Shown: one piece after another, positions 10,860 through 21,695 of the stretch
Position numbering within the stretch: the stretch's first letter is position 1
Layout: every line of letters begins with the position of its first letter
Source: Hawksworthiomyces lignivorus
Taxonomy: Eukaryota > Ascomycota > Sordariomycetes > Ophiostomatales > Ophiostomataceae
NCBI GenBank assembly: GCA_002917075.1
Contig: NTMA01000042.1
Coordinates: 247,092 to 311,091, forward strand
DNA length: 64,000 nt
Direction of reading: 5' to 3'
Program-made: the position numbers and the translations under genes
Notes under the pieces: generated by a model
Told to the model about the DNA's origin: nothing
What the model saw: the letters and a program-made list of their open reading frames with translations, nothing else
Databases searched by the model: none

Positions 10860-11729
10860 TAGTTCGCACACAAATGCGAGCGGTATAGTGCCAAAACAGT
10901 TCCAGTCATAAAATCTTGTCGCACCTCGTGCCAAAAGCTTGCGCTACCTCGTTAGCGCGTCCATGTTTGTTTTATAGTGCAAGTTTGGCCAGACTATTGT
11001 GACCACCGGATCTGGTTTCCATTTTTAGGAAATGAGGCTGCAGCTCACTCATTTGTTGGCTGTATGTAGCCTTCAATCTCATCAAGCATGTGCAAATAGT
11101 ATAATCCTTTTTGTAGCCGTTTTTGTACTCTAGATTCTAGTCTTTTTCTTTTTGTAGGAGCTACCCAGGGCAAGAGAGTGTAATGGGCCAAGGCCCAGCG
11201 GGCGGCCCAGGGCGAGCCCAGGGCCAAGGAGCAGGCCAACAGGACGGGCCGGAGGAGGTGGTCGGCCGGGTAACCCACCGGCCCACCGGCCCACCGGTCG
11301 ACTTGCCCCTGACAGGCCCTGCGGGCCCGCCCGCTCTTGACAGGTCTCTATTTCAGCCAGGAGCTTCGCTCCTGGTAGTCGAGGGAGAGTCTCTTTCTTC
11401 TGGCATCTTTAGTCTTCCGTTAATCTAGGACTATAGCTTGCCTCAGGGCTCCTCTGAGCAGACTGCCAGTTGACCCCTTACAGATAGGTTTAATTTGAAA
11501 CTCAGATACTGAAATGCAATTCTATGCAGAACGTTCATGGCCGTGCTTATTCTACTTCTTTTGATCAGCTAGCCATCGTTTTCTATTCGAAGCTTCGTGG
11601 AAAACTGGTTCGTATCAATGAGTCTGCAGCGCTGCAGTGATATTATAGTTAATACTTTTACTATGAAGTCGGCCACTGTCATAACAACAGCAGAAATAAA
11701 GCCAAGTCTGCTAATTAATGTGGTTGTGC

Positions 11730-11764
<35 letters not shown>

Positions 11765-11974
11765 TAGTAGCTTTCTTGTTAGTTTCCATGTTTAAGTCCG
11801 GCCTGTAATCTCTTAAAATGGCACAATGTATGATCCAGACGCGGCAGTGAATCAATATTCGAGCGCTCCTAGGATCTATGTTAATGAAATATAGAGAAGC
11901 CGAGCAGATCTTACGACCAAAGTCGTGTCAAGCTAGTTTAAGTAGAGCTATTAATTAGGAGAAGCTAAAAGAAA
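10860..11974. other. Intergenic region with a GC-rich patch and poly(T)
   Basis: The gap between the orphan gene and the transposon holds a strikingly GC-rich patch at about 11180-11340, full of GGGCC/GGCCC and a ggcccacc triplet repeat, inside AT-rich DNA. A 31-base T run is at 11733. The patch encodes no convincing protein. Confidence 0.45.
11733..11763. repeat. Homopolymer T(31)
   Basis: Thirty-one uninterrupted T bases. It could be the poly(A) end of a minus-strand retroelement, but no reverse transcriptase or target-site duplication was seen beside it. Confidence 0.85.
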
Positions 11975-11976
11975 TA

Positions 11977-12020
11977 ACGTATTTGACAGCACCCAAGCCA
12001 GACTACCACCCTGGCCACCC
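11977..12020 (+). repeat. Left terminal inverted repeat of the transposon
   Basis: ACGTATTTGAC, 17 extra bases, then ACCACCCTGGCCAC. It matches the right end read in reverse apart from the insertion and single-base differences. Confidence 0.75.
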
Positions 12021-12323
12021 CTACACCTTACAACCGAAAAAATTGGCGATATTCTTTTTTTTTTTTCAATTGCTTCTATTCAATCAAATACATCTGGCCC
12101 CATAGATAGCTCCTTCCAAACCAACTTTGCAAATCCCACAACTCCCCTAAGGGCACGCCTCTTAGCCTTCTCTTCAGCGTCCTCCTGTTGTTTTTCCTCC
12201 TTCTCCTCTATCTGCCGCACTATATCACTCATTTGAAGCATTCTGGTGCCTTGAAATGCCTTCTTAGTGCTTCTCTTAGTCTGAATTTGGCGTTGTGTTT
12301 TTTACTAACTCCTCATTGAGGAG

Positions 12324-13649
12324 TTAGAAGGACCTACAGTCAACTAAAGCAGTTAGAGTTGTCTCCTTTACAAAAGACATCTTTATGTGTATAGGAGTAG
12401 GGCATACAGCGGCTACTTCATCCACTAGCTTATTAATACGGCTAGCTACTTCATCATTGACTTGAAGATCAAGGCGACGGCCGTATTCGTCTGTGAAGGT
12501 TATAAACGGTGATGTACGAGGCCGAAACTTCTCAAGAATTTTAGCTGAATCAAAAGGGATAAGTCCTGCGTCTCGCCAAGCCCCTGGAATATTGACTTTA
12601 ATAGATTTTCTGGCCTCTTGGTAGGAGAGAAGGAATTGTCGGTTATCCACACGTATAGCTCCGAAAACAATGTCTCGTTGAATTAGTTGTTTATATGCCT
12701 CTGCCAAAGGTCCAAAAACCCCAACATCTAAAGGCTGTAAAATATGTGTTGAATGAGGAGGGAGGCATAATGCAATAATATTGTGATCTTCGCAGTATTG
12801 GATAAAATCAAGAGAAACGTGACTTGAATGCCCATCAAGAAGTAGAAGACGATAACGGCCTGATGTCCGTCCTTCAGTAGATTTGTGAAAGTGCTCCAAC
12901 CACTCCAAACCAATCTTTTGATCAGTCCAGCCGTTCTCTGAGACTCTAATAACCGTATCAGGGTCTATGGCTGCATCTACCCATGTGTGTTGAATCTGTT
13001 TGCCTTGAAATATAATAAATGGAGATAGAACATAGTCGGTAGTCGAGATGCATTCAATAATCGAGACCCATTCGCGATTTTCTGGTTGCATCACAAAAGC
13101 CTCACTGTCTCCTCGTGAAATAATAACCTTGGCACAGTCTGCAACCCCTTTCACAACCCCCTTCTCACCCATATTATACCAATCACACTGAGGGACGCCA
13201 TACTGAAAAGCAGTGGCAGCAAACAAAGAGAACCAAGCTTGTAGAATTTCTGGATCGGTGGCATCTCTTCTGACTTGATCGAGAGTTCGAGATCGTGAAG
13301 TCTTGAGATTTGGGTGTCTCTTAAGAAAGTGGCGATACCAATTGACTCCTAAAGAGCGAGAGTCTCCCTTACGCTGTAGCAACTCTGTTGCGAAGGCCTC
13401 GGTGGCCTTAATAGTCATAGGCCAGCCCCAACCGTACATGCAGTTAATCGTACGCACTAAAGACTCCTCTTCTGCTGATGTAAGACGTTGAAACGGCTCG
13501 TGTGCTTGTCTTGTGGTCTGGGTACCGTGCAGTCGCGTCTGCAGAGTCGATCGGGGAACGTCAAATAGCTCGGCCGCTTTTCGTACTGAAGGCACTGCTT
13601 TTGTTCGAATAGCCTCTAAGGCACGTTGAAAACGTTGTTCCTGGTCCAT
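12324..13649 (-). pseudogene. Fot1/Pot2-like DDE transposase, inactivated
   Basis: A 441-residue frame. It has a psq-type helix-turn-helix (VRKAAELFDVPRSTLQTR, about residues 20-40), a CENP-B-type DNA-binding region (about 55-125) and a DDE_1 catalytic core. The first catalytic Asp, expected in the motif YNMDEKG, is Gly (residue 161, YNMGEKG). The second (LLLLDGHSSH) and third (LQPLDVG) are present with 35 residues between them, the DD35D spacing. The frame stops at 12324, but a Lys/Glu-rich tail typical of the family C-terminus (KRSTKKAFQG, then EEKEEKQQ) is readable in another frame from about 12300 to a stop at 12080. So there is both an active-site loss and a C-terminal frame disruption. 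It should be unable to transpose on its own. Confidence 0.85.
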
Positions 13650-13761
13650 TTCTGATTAGTCTAGTTAGGCAGTTATGAGGCTATTCGGGGTAAAAAGTGG
13701 TTGACTTGTTGTGATGCGCTGCAGTTGTTGTGAGCCATTTGACGCAGAAAAGGGGATAAGG

Positions 13762-13793
13762 GGGGGTGTGGCCAGGGTGGTGGTCAATTACGT
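13762..13793 (-). repeat. Right terminal inverted repeat of the transposon
   Basis: Read on the minus strand from 13793: ACGTAATTGACC, then ACCACCCTGGCCAC. It is followed outside by the TA duplication at 13794-13795. Confidence 0.78.
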
Positions 13794-14041
13794 TATCCTA
13801 AAGGGAGGCAGGCGAGGAGCCCTCTCTATATAGTGCTATATATACAGTGTATCACCACGGTATTCAAGTGATAGGCATACGGTATCAACCTACAGGCATG
13901 GTATTATATAAGCACTGCTCAGCAAGGCGCATATTTACTAGGCTTCAAAATCTTATTCCTGCGAATTGAACATTCACGACTCCTGTGAGCTTTTCCGGGT
14001 TCGTTGATATAATAAATCGGGTAGTAGGTGGTCGACAGCAT

Positions 14042-14959
14042 TTACCCTATCTTCTCTGAGGGATCCATTTCAAACTGGCCAACCCAAATATCCAAGTTTA
14101 GAATCGAATCAGCTCCTCCTGGTAGCATGTCCACGCTGCCAATCATAGCATCACGCAATCCTAATAGCATGCTCTTCGTCTTCTCATTGACATTTAGCTT
14201 CCCCACATCTTCTTGAAAGATGGGGGCTTTCAAAATGAACCTAGCCTCTCTCCAACCGTAATTGTACTCATCTTCTGTCCGAACCATCTTCTGGTCCCGC
14301 AGTACCCACCCGCTTCCATCCATAGTTGAGACAATCTGCGGCGGCGTCAAAGCACAGTGCAAATTTCTGTGGGAGGTACCGTCGAGAAAGCTCTCAAGCG
14401 CATTATGTGCCAGAACAGTCAGCAGGTGTGGGACAGCGGCAGGACGGCATTTTCCGATAGCGAACTCGGCTATGAGGATCTTGGCTGTTCTGCCAACTGC
14501 CAGAGATGCAATGTCTCGAAGAGTGGCCGGCTCATAGAAGTAGAACACAGTGTCGACAATGATGATGTAGTCAAACTGCTCAGTCGTAGATTGGAGAAAG
14601 TCGACTCCATCGGCTTTTATGAACTCAATCTGCGGCCCCACTGGAGAGGCCTTCACATGTGCTTGTGCCTTGCCAATAGATGGATGACCATCGCTGGGGT
14701 CTGCTGGATCAATGGCTACTACACGGCCTCCAGGACCGACGGCGTCGGCTACAACTACAGTGAAGTCGCCTTGACCACAACCAATCTCGAGGACCCTAGC
14801 ATTGCGTGGGATCTTCCACAGCCTCACGAGGCTCTGGCGGTAAGTAATAGAAGCGAGATCATACTCAGGGGCGTAGTACATAGGTTCCAAGAGAAATGTT
14901 AACAATTCTTTCGGTGATCGAAGGTGTTGCTCAGTCGATACCGCACTTTGAACGAGCAT
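14042..14959 (-). CDS. SAM-dependent class I methyltransferase
   Basis: An intronless 305-aa protein. The SAM-binding motif I is VLEIGCGQGDF (residues 56-66), followed by motif II GGRVVAIDPAD and an acidic motif near IEFIKADGVDF. The FDYIIIVDTVFYF segment corresponds to the post-motif strand. A Rossmann-type methyltransferase of the methyltransferase 11/25 kind is clear. The substrate is unknown, and this class includes small-molecule O-, C- and N-methyltransferases. It stands alone next to the transposon and is not clustered with a backbone synthase, so a secondary-metabolite role is only a guess. No signal peptide or membrane segment, so it is probably cytosolic. Confidence 0.88.
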   Translation of the reverse strand: MLVQSAVSTEQHLRSPKELLTFLLEPMYYAPEYDLASITYRQSLVRLWKIPRNARVLEIGCGQGDFTVVVADAVGPGGRVVAIDPADPSDGHPSIGKAQAHVKASPVGPQIEFIKADGVDFLQSTTEQFDYIIIVDTVFYFYEPATLRDIASLAVGRTAKILIAEFAIGKCRPAAVPHLLTVLAHNALESFLDGTSHRNLHCALTPPQIVSTMDGSGWVLRDQKMVRTEDEYNYGWREARFILKAPIFQEDVGKLNVNEKTKSMLLGLRDAMIGSVDMLPGGADSILNLDIWVGQFEMDPSEKIG

Positions 14960-15849
14960 TGTTTGTTACCTTTGGCTGTTCTCGTGCCTAGTTAAAATTC
15001 GAATCGTTCGGCGGCAAAGTCGCTCAGATCTTAGTTAACTGTGTAGCTTGACGAACAGAGTAGTATAGTACAGAGTAGGTAAATTCTGGAAAGGAAAATA
15101 GGGTTATGCCTGCTTTATTTATTGCAATAAGGAGGCAGGCATATATCGAGAGGTAGATTTTGAAGGCTGCCAGTGTGAGCCGTATTCGTATGCCGCGGTC
15201 GGCTATTAAGAACAGCCCTAGGATGTTTGGCCATTTATCACTGTTCCAGACTAAGTCTTGTCTGTTGGTCGCTAAATTCACTATATATTTATCCTCAATC
15301 TTTGAGCATTTACCATTGTTCCAGATTATTTCTCGTCTGTTGGTCGCTAAATTCACCATGCGATTTCTCCTCAATAATATATGAACATTTCCTTCATATT
15401 ATGTCTGATTTTAGACCCGGGGAGCGCCGGCTAAAGCTGATATGATAGCATTTGGTCGCGGATGTCCACCGTAAAATCGCATCTCCTAACAGGCGCCTTA
15501 CAATGGCAGATCGTTAGCTAGTGGGACATGCTAATTGAGGGCATTAAGGAAGGGTTTGTGTATAACTGGAAATTGTAGATTAAGATATACAACATGTGAC
15601 CAGGTATATTCAGTGTGAGCTATATATAAAAGTCTAAATTTATGTGAATGTTTCATGGAATAGCTCTACTACGCTTTGAGTCTGCATTTCGTCTACTTTT
15701 TAAATTAACAGCTTCTTACTTTTAAACAGCAATCTTCGAAGGGAATCTTTACTGTTTACTTACCTACATGATACGTAATTACTTGTCAAAGGTCTTTATT
15801 TCTCTTCACAAAAATCTGAACTGCATACATATTCGTTTATATTAGCAGG
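14960..15849. other. Intergenic region between methyltransferase and M3 peptidase
   Basis: An AT-rich promoter region for two divergent genes. It contains a diverged tandem duplication at 15232-15384. I see no gene. Confidence 0.5.
15232..15384. repeat. Diverged tandem duplication, two ~75-bp units
   Basis: Unit 1 (15232-15306) and unit 2 (15307-15384) share TGTTCCAGA near their start and TCTGTTGGTCGCTAAATTCA in the middle, with several substitutions elsewhere. The units follow one another directly. Their origin is unknown. Confidence 0.75.
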
Positions 15850-18279
15850 ATGGCGCGGGTTCCACCACAACCACCTCCTAATTTCTTGGCCGCAGACGAG
15901 ATACTCCCAGTGACACAAGGCATCCTTGCAAACAGCCTAGCTATCCGCAAATCTGTTGCGGAGACCATAACAACGATGACGGCTTGTTTCGACAACGTGG
16001 TGAAGCCACTTGTCGAAGCCGAGCACCATGCTTGCGGCCACAGCGCCATGATATCGTTGCTGCGCAGAGTCTCACCGGATGCGAAGACGCGCGAGGCGAC
16101 CATCAAAGCCGAGAGGCTGATTTCAACTTCCAGTAATGATTACAGAGACAAGCTTTACGTGCTCATAGATGCGGTATACAGGAAAAATGAGCCCTTGGAC
16201 GGCGAATCAAGCAAGATTGTGAAAGAGTTCCTCAAAGACTATGCACTGTATGGGCAATGTGTGACCAGCAAAGGGCAATCTCAGAGGCAACTAGAGGTCA
16301 AGCAACAGATTGAAGAGCTCTGCAAAGAGTACCACGAAAATCTTAGAAACGAAGAGAGCGGAATTTGGTTCACTGATGAAGAGCTTTCCGGCGTTCCTAA
16401 ACACGACTTGGCTCGATTTCGCAGAGATGAGAAACCAACTTCAGCCGACAGACTCTTCGCCGCATTCAGTACGACCAATTATTACTCTATTATGAAGTAC
16501 GCCAATAACTCTGAAACCCGGAAACGCATGTACATTGCCAATACGAAAAGGGTGCCGGAAAACGTTTCGCTATTCAAGGACATTATAATATTACGAGATA
16601 AAAATGCACGTCTACTTGGGTATCAGAACCACGCCGAGCTAGCCATCAAGTCTCGACTTGCCAAATCAACTGACTGGGTGCGACAATTCCTACAGAAGCT
16701 TCAATCCTGCTTGCTTCCCTTAGCGAAGAAGGACATGGATACTCTAAAAGCTAGAAAGAAAGCGCACCTAGCAGAAATTGGCAATCCCCGTGGGTATGAT
16801 ACAGTGGACGATATTTTACCTTGGGACTTGGACTATTATTCACGCCTTTTGGAAGAAGACTTGGGGACTAGTCAATCGATAGTGGCGGAATACTTTCCTC
16901 TGCAAAGCACAATCCCTGCCATTCTGAAGCTCTTTTCGAATATTTTTGATCTAGAGCTCAATTCAATCGCATCTCAAACAAAGGCTGACTCGGTCTGGCA
17001 CGAAGACGTAGAGATTTGGGCTGTCTGGGACAGAAAGAAGAATGGGGGTGGGTTCCTTGGTTATCTCTACCTCGACTTACTAGATCGAGAAAGCAAGTTT
17101 CGAGGCGAGCAGAATATTACTCTACAAAGAGTAAGTTTCGACAATCATTTACCGCCTCAAGCATCGACTACATACGCTGCTCTTTTCTGAGGGGCATTTA
17201 TTCATCTCTTCAATAGCTTGCACGGACGAGGAACTAATGCGCTGCACAAACCGGAATAGGGATTTCAAAAACAAGATGGTAGTAGGATGTTCCCTTCGAC
17301 TGTCCTCATCTGCAGCTTTCCTCACCCAACGCCTATGAGCTGTACCCTTCTTAGCCACCGAGATGTGAAAACTGTGTTCCATGGTGAGCAGTCCCACCAA
17401 GACACCGACGTGGCTTGTAGAAGAATCTAATGAAAACAATTGCACGCCAGAACTTGGCCATGCCATGCACGATTTGCTCGGGAGGACGAAATACGCCCGT
17501 TTCAGCGGTGCTAATATGAGTCGAGACTTTGTTGAGACTCCCAGCCTGCTGCTAGAGAATTGGGCTTGGATGAAGGACGTCTTGGCAGAGATCAGCTGCC
17601 ATTTCACCAGCCTCAGTCGCAATTACATGGATGACTGGCAAAAAAATCACCCAGGGAGTCTTTCACCTCCAAAACAGATTCCCGAAGATTTTCTAGGGAG
17701 CCTTTCCAAGGCCCGGACGCTAAATAGGGCTTACAAGATGCTCTCTGGAGTGTGAGTGTACACATCAACCCCGACGGCGCCGATGACAATATGTTTGATC
17801 TCTGATGTGCCTCCAAATATAGTGCCATAGCAAAATTCGATATGGCAATCCATAGTCCGCAGTCTCAAGAGGAATGTCAGCTGCTCGACGTGGCCACGCT
17901 GTACAATGACTTGATGGAAGAACTGACGCTCTGCCGAAATCCTGATCGGAGCAACTGTGGCCATGCGTACGCTACAATTGCTCACCTTTTTAGTGGCTAT
18001 GATGTCGGGTACTACTCGTACAGCTGATAAGGAGGCTCGCTAAGATAATATATTTGTATAGAGAGGAAGCTGACTTTGAGTAGTGCTCAGGTTTTTGCCG
18101 ATGACATATTTAGGGAAGTATTTGCTAAAAATCCCCGCGATAAAACTGCGTGGAATAAATACAAGGAGGTAATACTAGAGCAGGGCGGTAGTCGTCATGA
18201 ATTGGATATGCTGCAGGAGTTCCTTGGGCGCCCAGTTAATCCAGATGCGTCGCTATGGGCTTTGAGCACGAAGTTGTAA
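15850..18279 (+). CDS. M3 family zinc metallopeptidase (thimet oligopeptidase / saccharolysin type)
   Basis: Five exons: 15850-17130, 17260-17383, 17451-17751, 17823-18017 and 18081-18279 (699 aa, the usual size for the family). Introns 1-3 have good donors (GTAAGT, GTGAGC, GTGAGT). The second splits the Glu codon of the zinc motif, so HELGH (His468-Glu469, His472) appears only after splicing; the third ligand is Glu497 in DFVETPS. Other family blocks are GYLYLDLL, SRMFPSTVLICSF, AKFDMAIHSP and GYDVGYYSYS. The enzyme trims short cytosolic peptides (family knowledge). The last intron is doubtful: the expected donor after the Tyr-Ser-Tyr-Ser segment reads ATAAGG, giving TGA at 18025. I used the nearby GTACAG donor at 18018, which keeps frame but drops three or four conserved residues. 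Confidence 0.83.
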
Positions 18280-18974
18280 GACGCTACAAGTCTCTTTTGT
18301 CACCTGTATGTTTTAAAGTATCTAGTTTAAATTTCGTCAATTTGAAGATTACAATCACAGCTTGCAGTGCTCTTTAGCATTCTTTGGTCGATCCTCTTGT
18401 CCTTTATAGCCACAAAATCCGACCGATTAAAAGACCTTTATATAAAAATCTAAGCTAGATCGGTTACATATAATATCGTCACTAAGCGTAACAAATTTAA
18501 GTAATTATTAGTCTAGGAGTGAAATTTACCGAGGGAAAAGACATCTCTCCTAATACTCATTGCGAATAAAATTTGGTTCTCTAAAGAATCAAAGTAGGCG
18601 ATAGCTGATGCAGCTATCCCCCAGTTGGCTTTGGTGTCGTTTGGTTTTTTGGTCTCGGATACCAAACGAACTGAGAACCAGAAGACGCTAAGAGATGAAA
18701 CCTATTATAGCAGGTTCATGAATACAGAACCCAATGAGATTGTTCCAACTTCTTCTTACTTTAGCTGAAATTCACATAGGTTCATCAATTTGACACGTTT
18801 CTCCTACCGAGACCGGTCTTCAACGTCTTTCTCAAATGCACCCATCAAGCACCGTGCTGCAAATGAGAGAGTTGGTGAAGCAGGCATTAGTAGTTCCTCT
18901 GGCGTCTATGTAGTTTCGAGTCCGCCCCACCTGAACAAGCTTTTAAATCGCTGATAGGAGCCGAAATTGACAAG
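18280..18974. other. Intergenic region
   Basis: AT-rich DNA between the M3 peptidase gene and the tRNA. I see no gene or obvious repeat. Confidence 0.5.
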
Positions 18975-19060
18975 GCCCGTATAGCATAGTGGTTATTGCG
19001 CATGGCTTGTATACCACATACGATACCATGAGGTCGATGGTTCGACTCCATCTGCGGGCA
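18975..19060 (+). tRNA. tRNA-Thr (anticodon TGT) with a 13-nt intron
   Basis: The acceptor stem GCCCGTA pairs with TGCGGGC, and the discriminator base is A at 19060. The anticodon stem CATGG/CCATG encloses C-T-TGT-A, an intron of 13 bases after the base 3' to the anticodon, then A. The T arm is GATGG-TTCGACT-CCATC. A D arm with AGTGGTTA in the loop is present. Without the intron the molecule is 73 nt. The anticodon reads ACA codons (Thr). A run of nine T bases from 19062 is the Pol III terminator. Confidence 0.9.
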
Positions 19061-19061
19061 G

Positions 19062-19070
19062 TTTTTTTTT
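19062..19070 (+). terminator. Pol III poly(T) terminator of tRNA-Thr
   Basis: Nine T bases start two bases after the tRNA discriminator base. Confidence 0.85.
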
Positions 19071-20149
19071 TCTTCACTTTCGAAATTTTTTTTTGCGATT
19101 CGCGCAAGCATACCTTTCCTTCTTACTATTTGCACAGATATGCTTTCCAAGAATAAAAATCCCGAGTATTACTGGTTCGCTATTGTCTATGACAGCAAGA
19201 GGATGTGCGACAGGGCGATACGGGCGTAGTTTTAGGGGTAATATGTCCGCACTCCGAGCTGAAAGTAAACAATATTTAAATCAACGTAGTATCATGTAGG
19301 TTACCCAAAGACAATGCACGTCCTGTAACTGTTTCGGTGGGGTAGCATGCTAGACCACTGTTGTTCGTTCCTCCATGAACTCTTTGGTAGAGACAGCGCA
19401 GTAGTTTGTACTTTTGTACCATTGAGGGGATTGGCACCATCTTGGTAAAAGGGCCAGAGATAATAATAGGTTTAAGATGCCTAGAGACATGTCTGGCAAA
19501 GCGCGTAGGACAATGAGAAGACCTTTACAGACGCAACGATGTTGTGCGACAATTGCTGGAGGATCAAGAATGTAACGATCCTAAAGTCTCGTCCACCAAG
19601 CAGATGTACTCGTATGTAATTGACAGTGGGAAGACAAACAGCTCTCGACTAGGAGCAAGCTGGTAAGCAAATCACATGAACATAAGATGGCAACTTTTGT
19701 ACTGCGTCCTTTAAAACATAGTATAGAATACGTATCTGAAACAAGCACCTCGCTACAAGGCTTGTCACCAAAACAAACCACTCCAATGCCACCTTGCAGC
19801 CTAGAGAGATAGCTAGTAATGCGCATACATCGTATTCCGTCATCCCCCCGAAACGCGGTAATATCCCGGTAGTTAGTTGCTGACAGAAAAATAGAGCTTA
19901 CAGTTCCGAAATTAACAGTGCAAATAACTGTCTCCTATTAACAAATTACGGTGAGCAGGATTAGTAGGCAGATTGCTAGAAGTCGATATTATAGTGTCCG
20001 CATAAGAAAAAGCTTCCATCTTATCATGCACGCCAACGTTGCTCACCAAAGCACGCTGCCCTCAAAATCAGGTACCGCATGATTAGCGTCTGAACAAAAC
20101 TAATAACTATACCGTCCGGCTTTTTTTTTTTTATTTCTCTCTAAATAAC
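19071..20149. other. Intergenic region, 1.1 kb
   Basis: Small frames only, none with a recognisable motif. The last part before 20150 is T-rich (ten or more T near 20121) and presumably the promoter of the FAD monooxygenase. Confidence 0.5.
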
Positions 20150-21695
20150 ATGGGGGAAACATCGAACCCTAAATTCCGCGCCGTCATTGTCGGGGGCGGC
20201 CCTGCGGGCCTCGGCCTTGCGCACGCTTTCACAAAGGCAGGGATTGACTATGTGCTGCTAGAGAAGAGGGAGGAGGTCCTCGAGCAGACGGGCTTTACTA
20301 TCGCATTGTGGCCCCATGGCGTACGGATCTTGGATCAATTCGGCCTGCTCCAGGAGAGCCTGGGAATGTATATGCCCATGAAAGACAAAAGCAACATCTG
20401 GCCCGACGGATCGGAGATTGGGCACAACAATTTATATGAGGATATTGAGAAGAAGTGAGTCGATAACTGGTTCTTACATTGCTGCCCCTGTGTCTTTCAT
20501 TTTTCTCTTTCGCCCTTATTTTTTATGCTTTGATGATTTCTATCTGCGAATGAAATTTGCTCCACGTTGCATCATGGCATGTCCCAGCATCTCGGATGCC
20601 CAGAAAATTCTTCTTGGCGACCATCCTGAAAGCAGACGCTGACCACCCTTCCGCAGTCACGGTCACCCATGGATGCTATTCCCAAGACGCGGGTTTCTCG
20701 AGCTCTTGTACAACGGACTCCCCGAAAGGGAGTCGCGTGTCCTTACAGGAAAGAAGGTGGTCTCGATCGAGACACTCCCGCAAGGCGTCAAGGTGCACTG
20801 CGATGACGGCGGCGTCATCGAAGGGTCCATCGCCATCGGCTGCGACGGCGTCCACAGCCCCGTGCGGCAGATGATGCGGGATCATCTCCTGAAATCATCG
20901 GCCAAGGTCCTCGACAGCGAGACGCCCATGTCGTCCCAGTACCAGCTCCTGATCGGAAGCGTGCCTCGCATTGAGCATATGCAGCCGGGCAGGATATGGG
21001 AGGTCCGCGACAACCGGATGTCCATCCAAGTTTTCATGCTGGAGCACGGGGGCTGGTTCTTCGCCTACAGGCGGCTGCCCGAGCCGGTCTTCCAATACAA
21101 ACGGTACACAGACGAGGACGCAGAGGCATACGCCGAGGATTTCTCGGACCACCCTATAGGCCTGGGCATGAAGTTCCGGGATCTCTGGGCCATCCGGCAA
21201 TGGGCGCGCCTCCTCGACCTGGAAGAAGGCTTCATCCAGCAGTGGCACCATGACCGCATCGTGCTCTTGGGCGACTCGGTGCACAAGATGACGCCAAACG
21301 CGGGTCTCGGCCTGAACCAGGGATGGCAGGGCGCCGTTGCCCTGACTAATGTATTGCGCAGCCTCCTGTCGGTGAACCCAGAGCCCGACACGCCCGCTCT
21401 GACAAAGGCCTTTGAGGCGTACAAGAAGAAGACGGATAAGATGGCTCGCGACACCTTCTTCCTCTCTCAATTGTACACGCGCATCACGTCCTGGCACAAT
21501 ATTTTCTACAAGGTTGCCGACTACTTGGGGCCATACATTGGTGGAGATGTACGGTTGCTCAAACTGCTTGCATCGCCCATTATCAAGAGCGGCCTCATTC
21601 TCGATTCCATTCCGGAGCCAGGTTTCAAGGAAGGGTATATCCGATGGGACAACCAACCCCACAAGAAGGAAGGCGAGCAAGGCACCGCCACATAG
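20150..21695 (+). CDS. FAD-dependent monooxygenase (aromatic-hydroxylase / PaxM-like class)
   Basis: Two exons, 20150-20454 and 20657-21695, joined across a 202-nt intron (GTGAGT donor, CCGCAG acceptor, Asn codon split) give 447 aa. The FAD dinucleotide motif VIVGGGPAGLGLA is at about residues 12-24, the DG motif GCDGVHSP near 163-170, and the GD motif LLGDSVHKMTPNAG near 305-318. All three fingerprints of class A flavin monooxygenases are intact, so the enzyme should use FAD and NAD(P)H. A hydrophobic segment near the C-terminus (LLKLLASPIIKSGLIL) may associate with membrane. Relatives in this class act in meroterpenoid and indole-diterpene pathways, but no partner genes are near, so the substrate is unknown. 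The intron is longer than most here; no internal exon is needed to keep frame. Confidence 0.88.

Larger units (their letters stand above)
11977..13793 (-). mobile_element. Fot1/Pot2-type (pogo superfamily) DNA transposon, defective
   Basis: A 1,817-bp element flanked on both sides by TA (11975-11976 and 13794-13795), the target duplication of this superfamily. The ends are inverted: the left end starts ACGTATTTGAC and the right end, read inward, ACGTAATTGACC; both then reach ACCACCCTGGCCAC. The left end carries 17 extra bases between these two blocks, which resemble a decayed copy of the second block. The element encodes a transposase on the minus strand with several lesions (see the transposase entry). 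Size and organisation fit Fot1/Pot2 elements of about 1.8-1.9 kb. Confidence 0.85.

Noticed and set aside
17149..17622. 157-aa minus-strand frame across M3 peptidase introns
   Set aside because: The plus strand carries the peptidase motifs on both sides; this frame is chance.
15850..18279. M3 peptidase as a simple pseudogene
   Set aside because: At first sight the zinc motif seemed lost (a Thr-Pro-Glu-Leu-Gly-His reading), but a GTGAGC...GCCAG intron restores it. Only the last junction remains doubtful.
14042..21695. Secondary-metabolite cluster from the methyltransferase and FAD monooxygenase
   Set aside because: No backbone synthase, transporter or regulator lies between or near them; a peptidase and a tRNA separate them.
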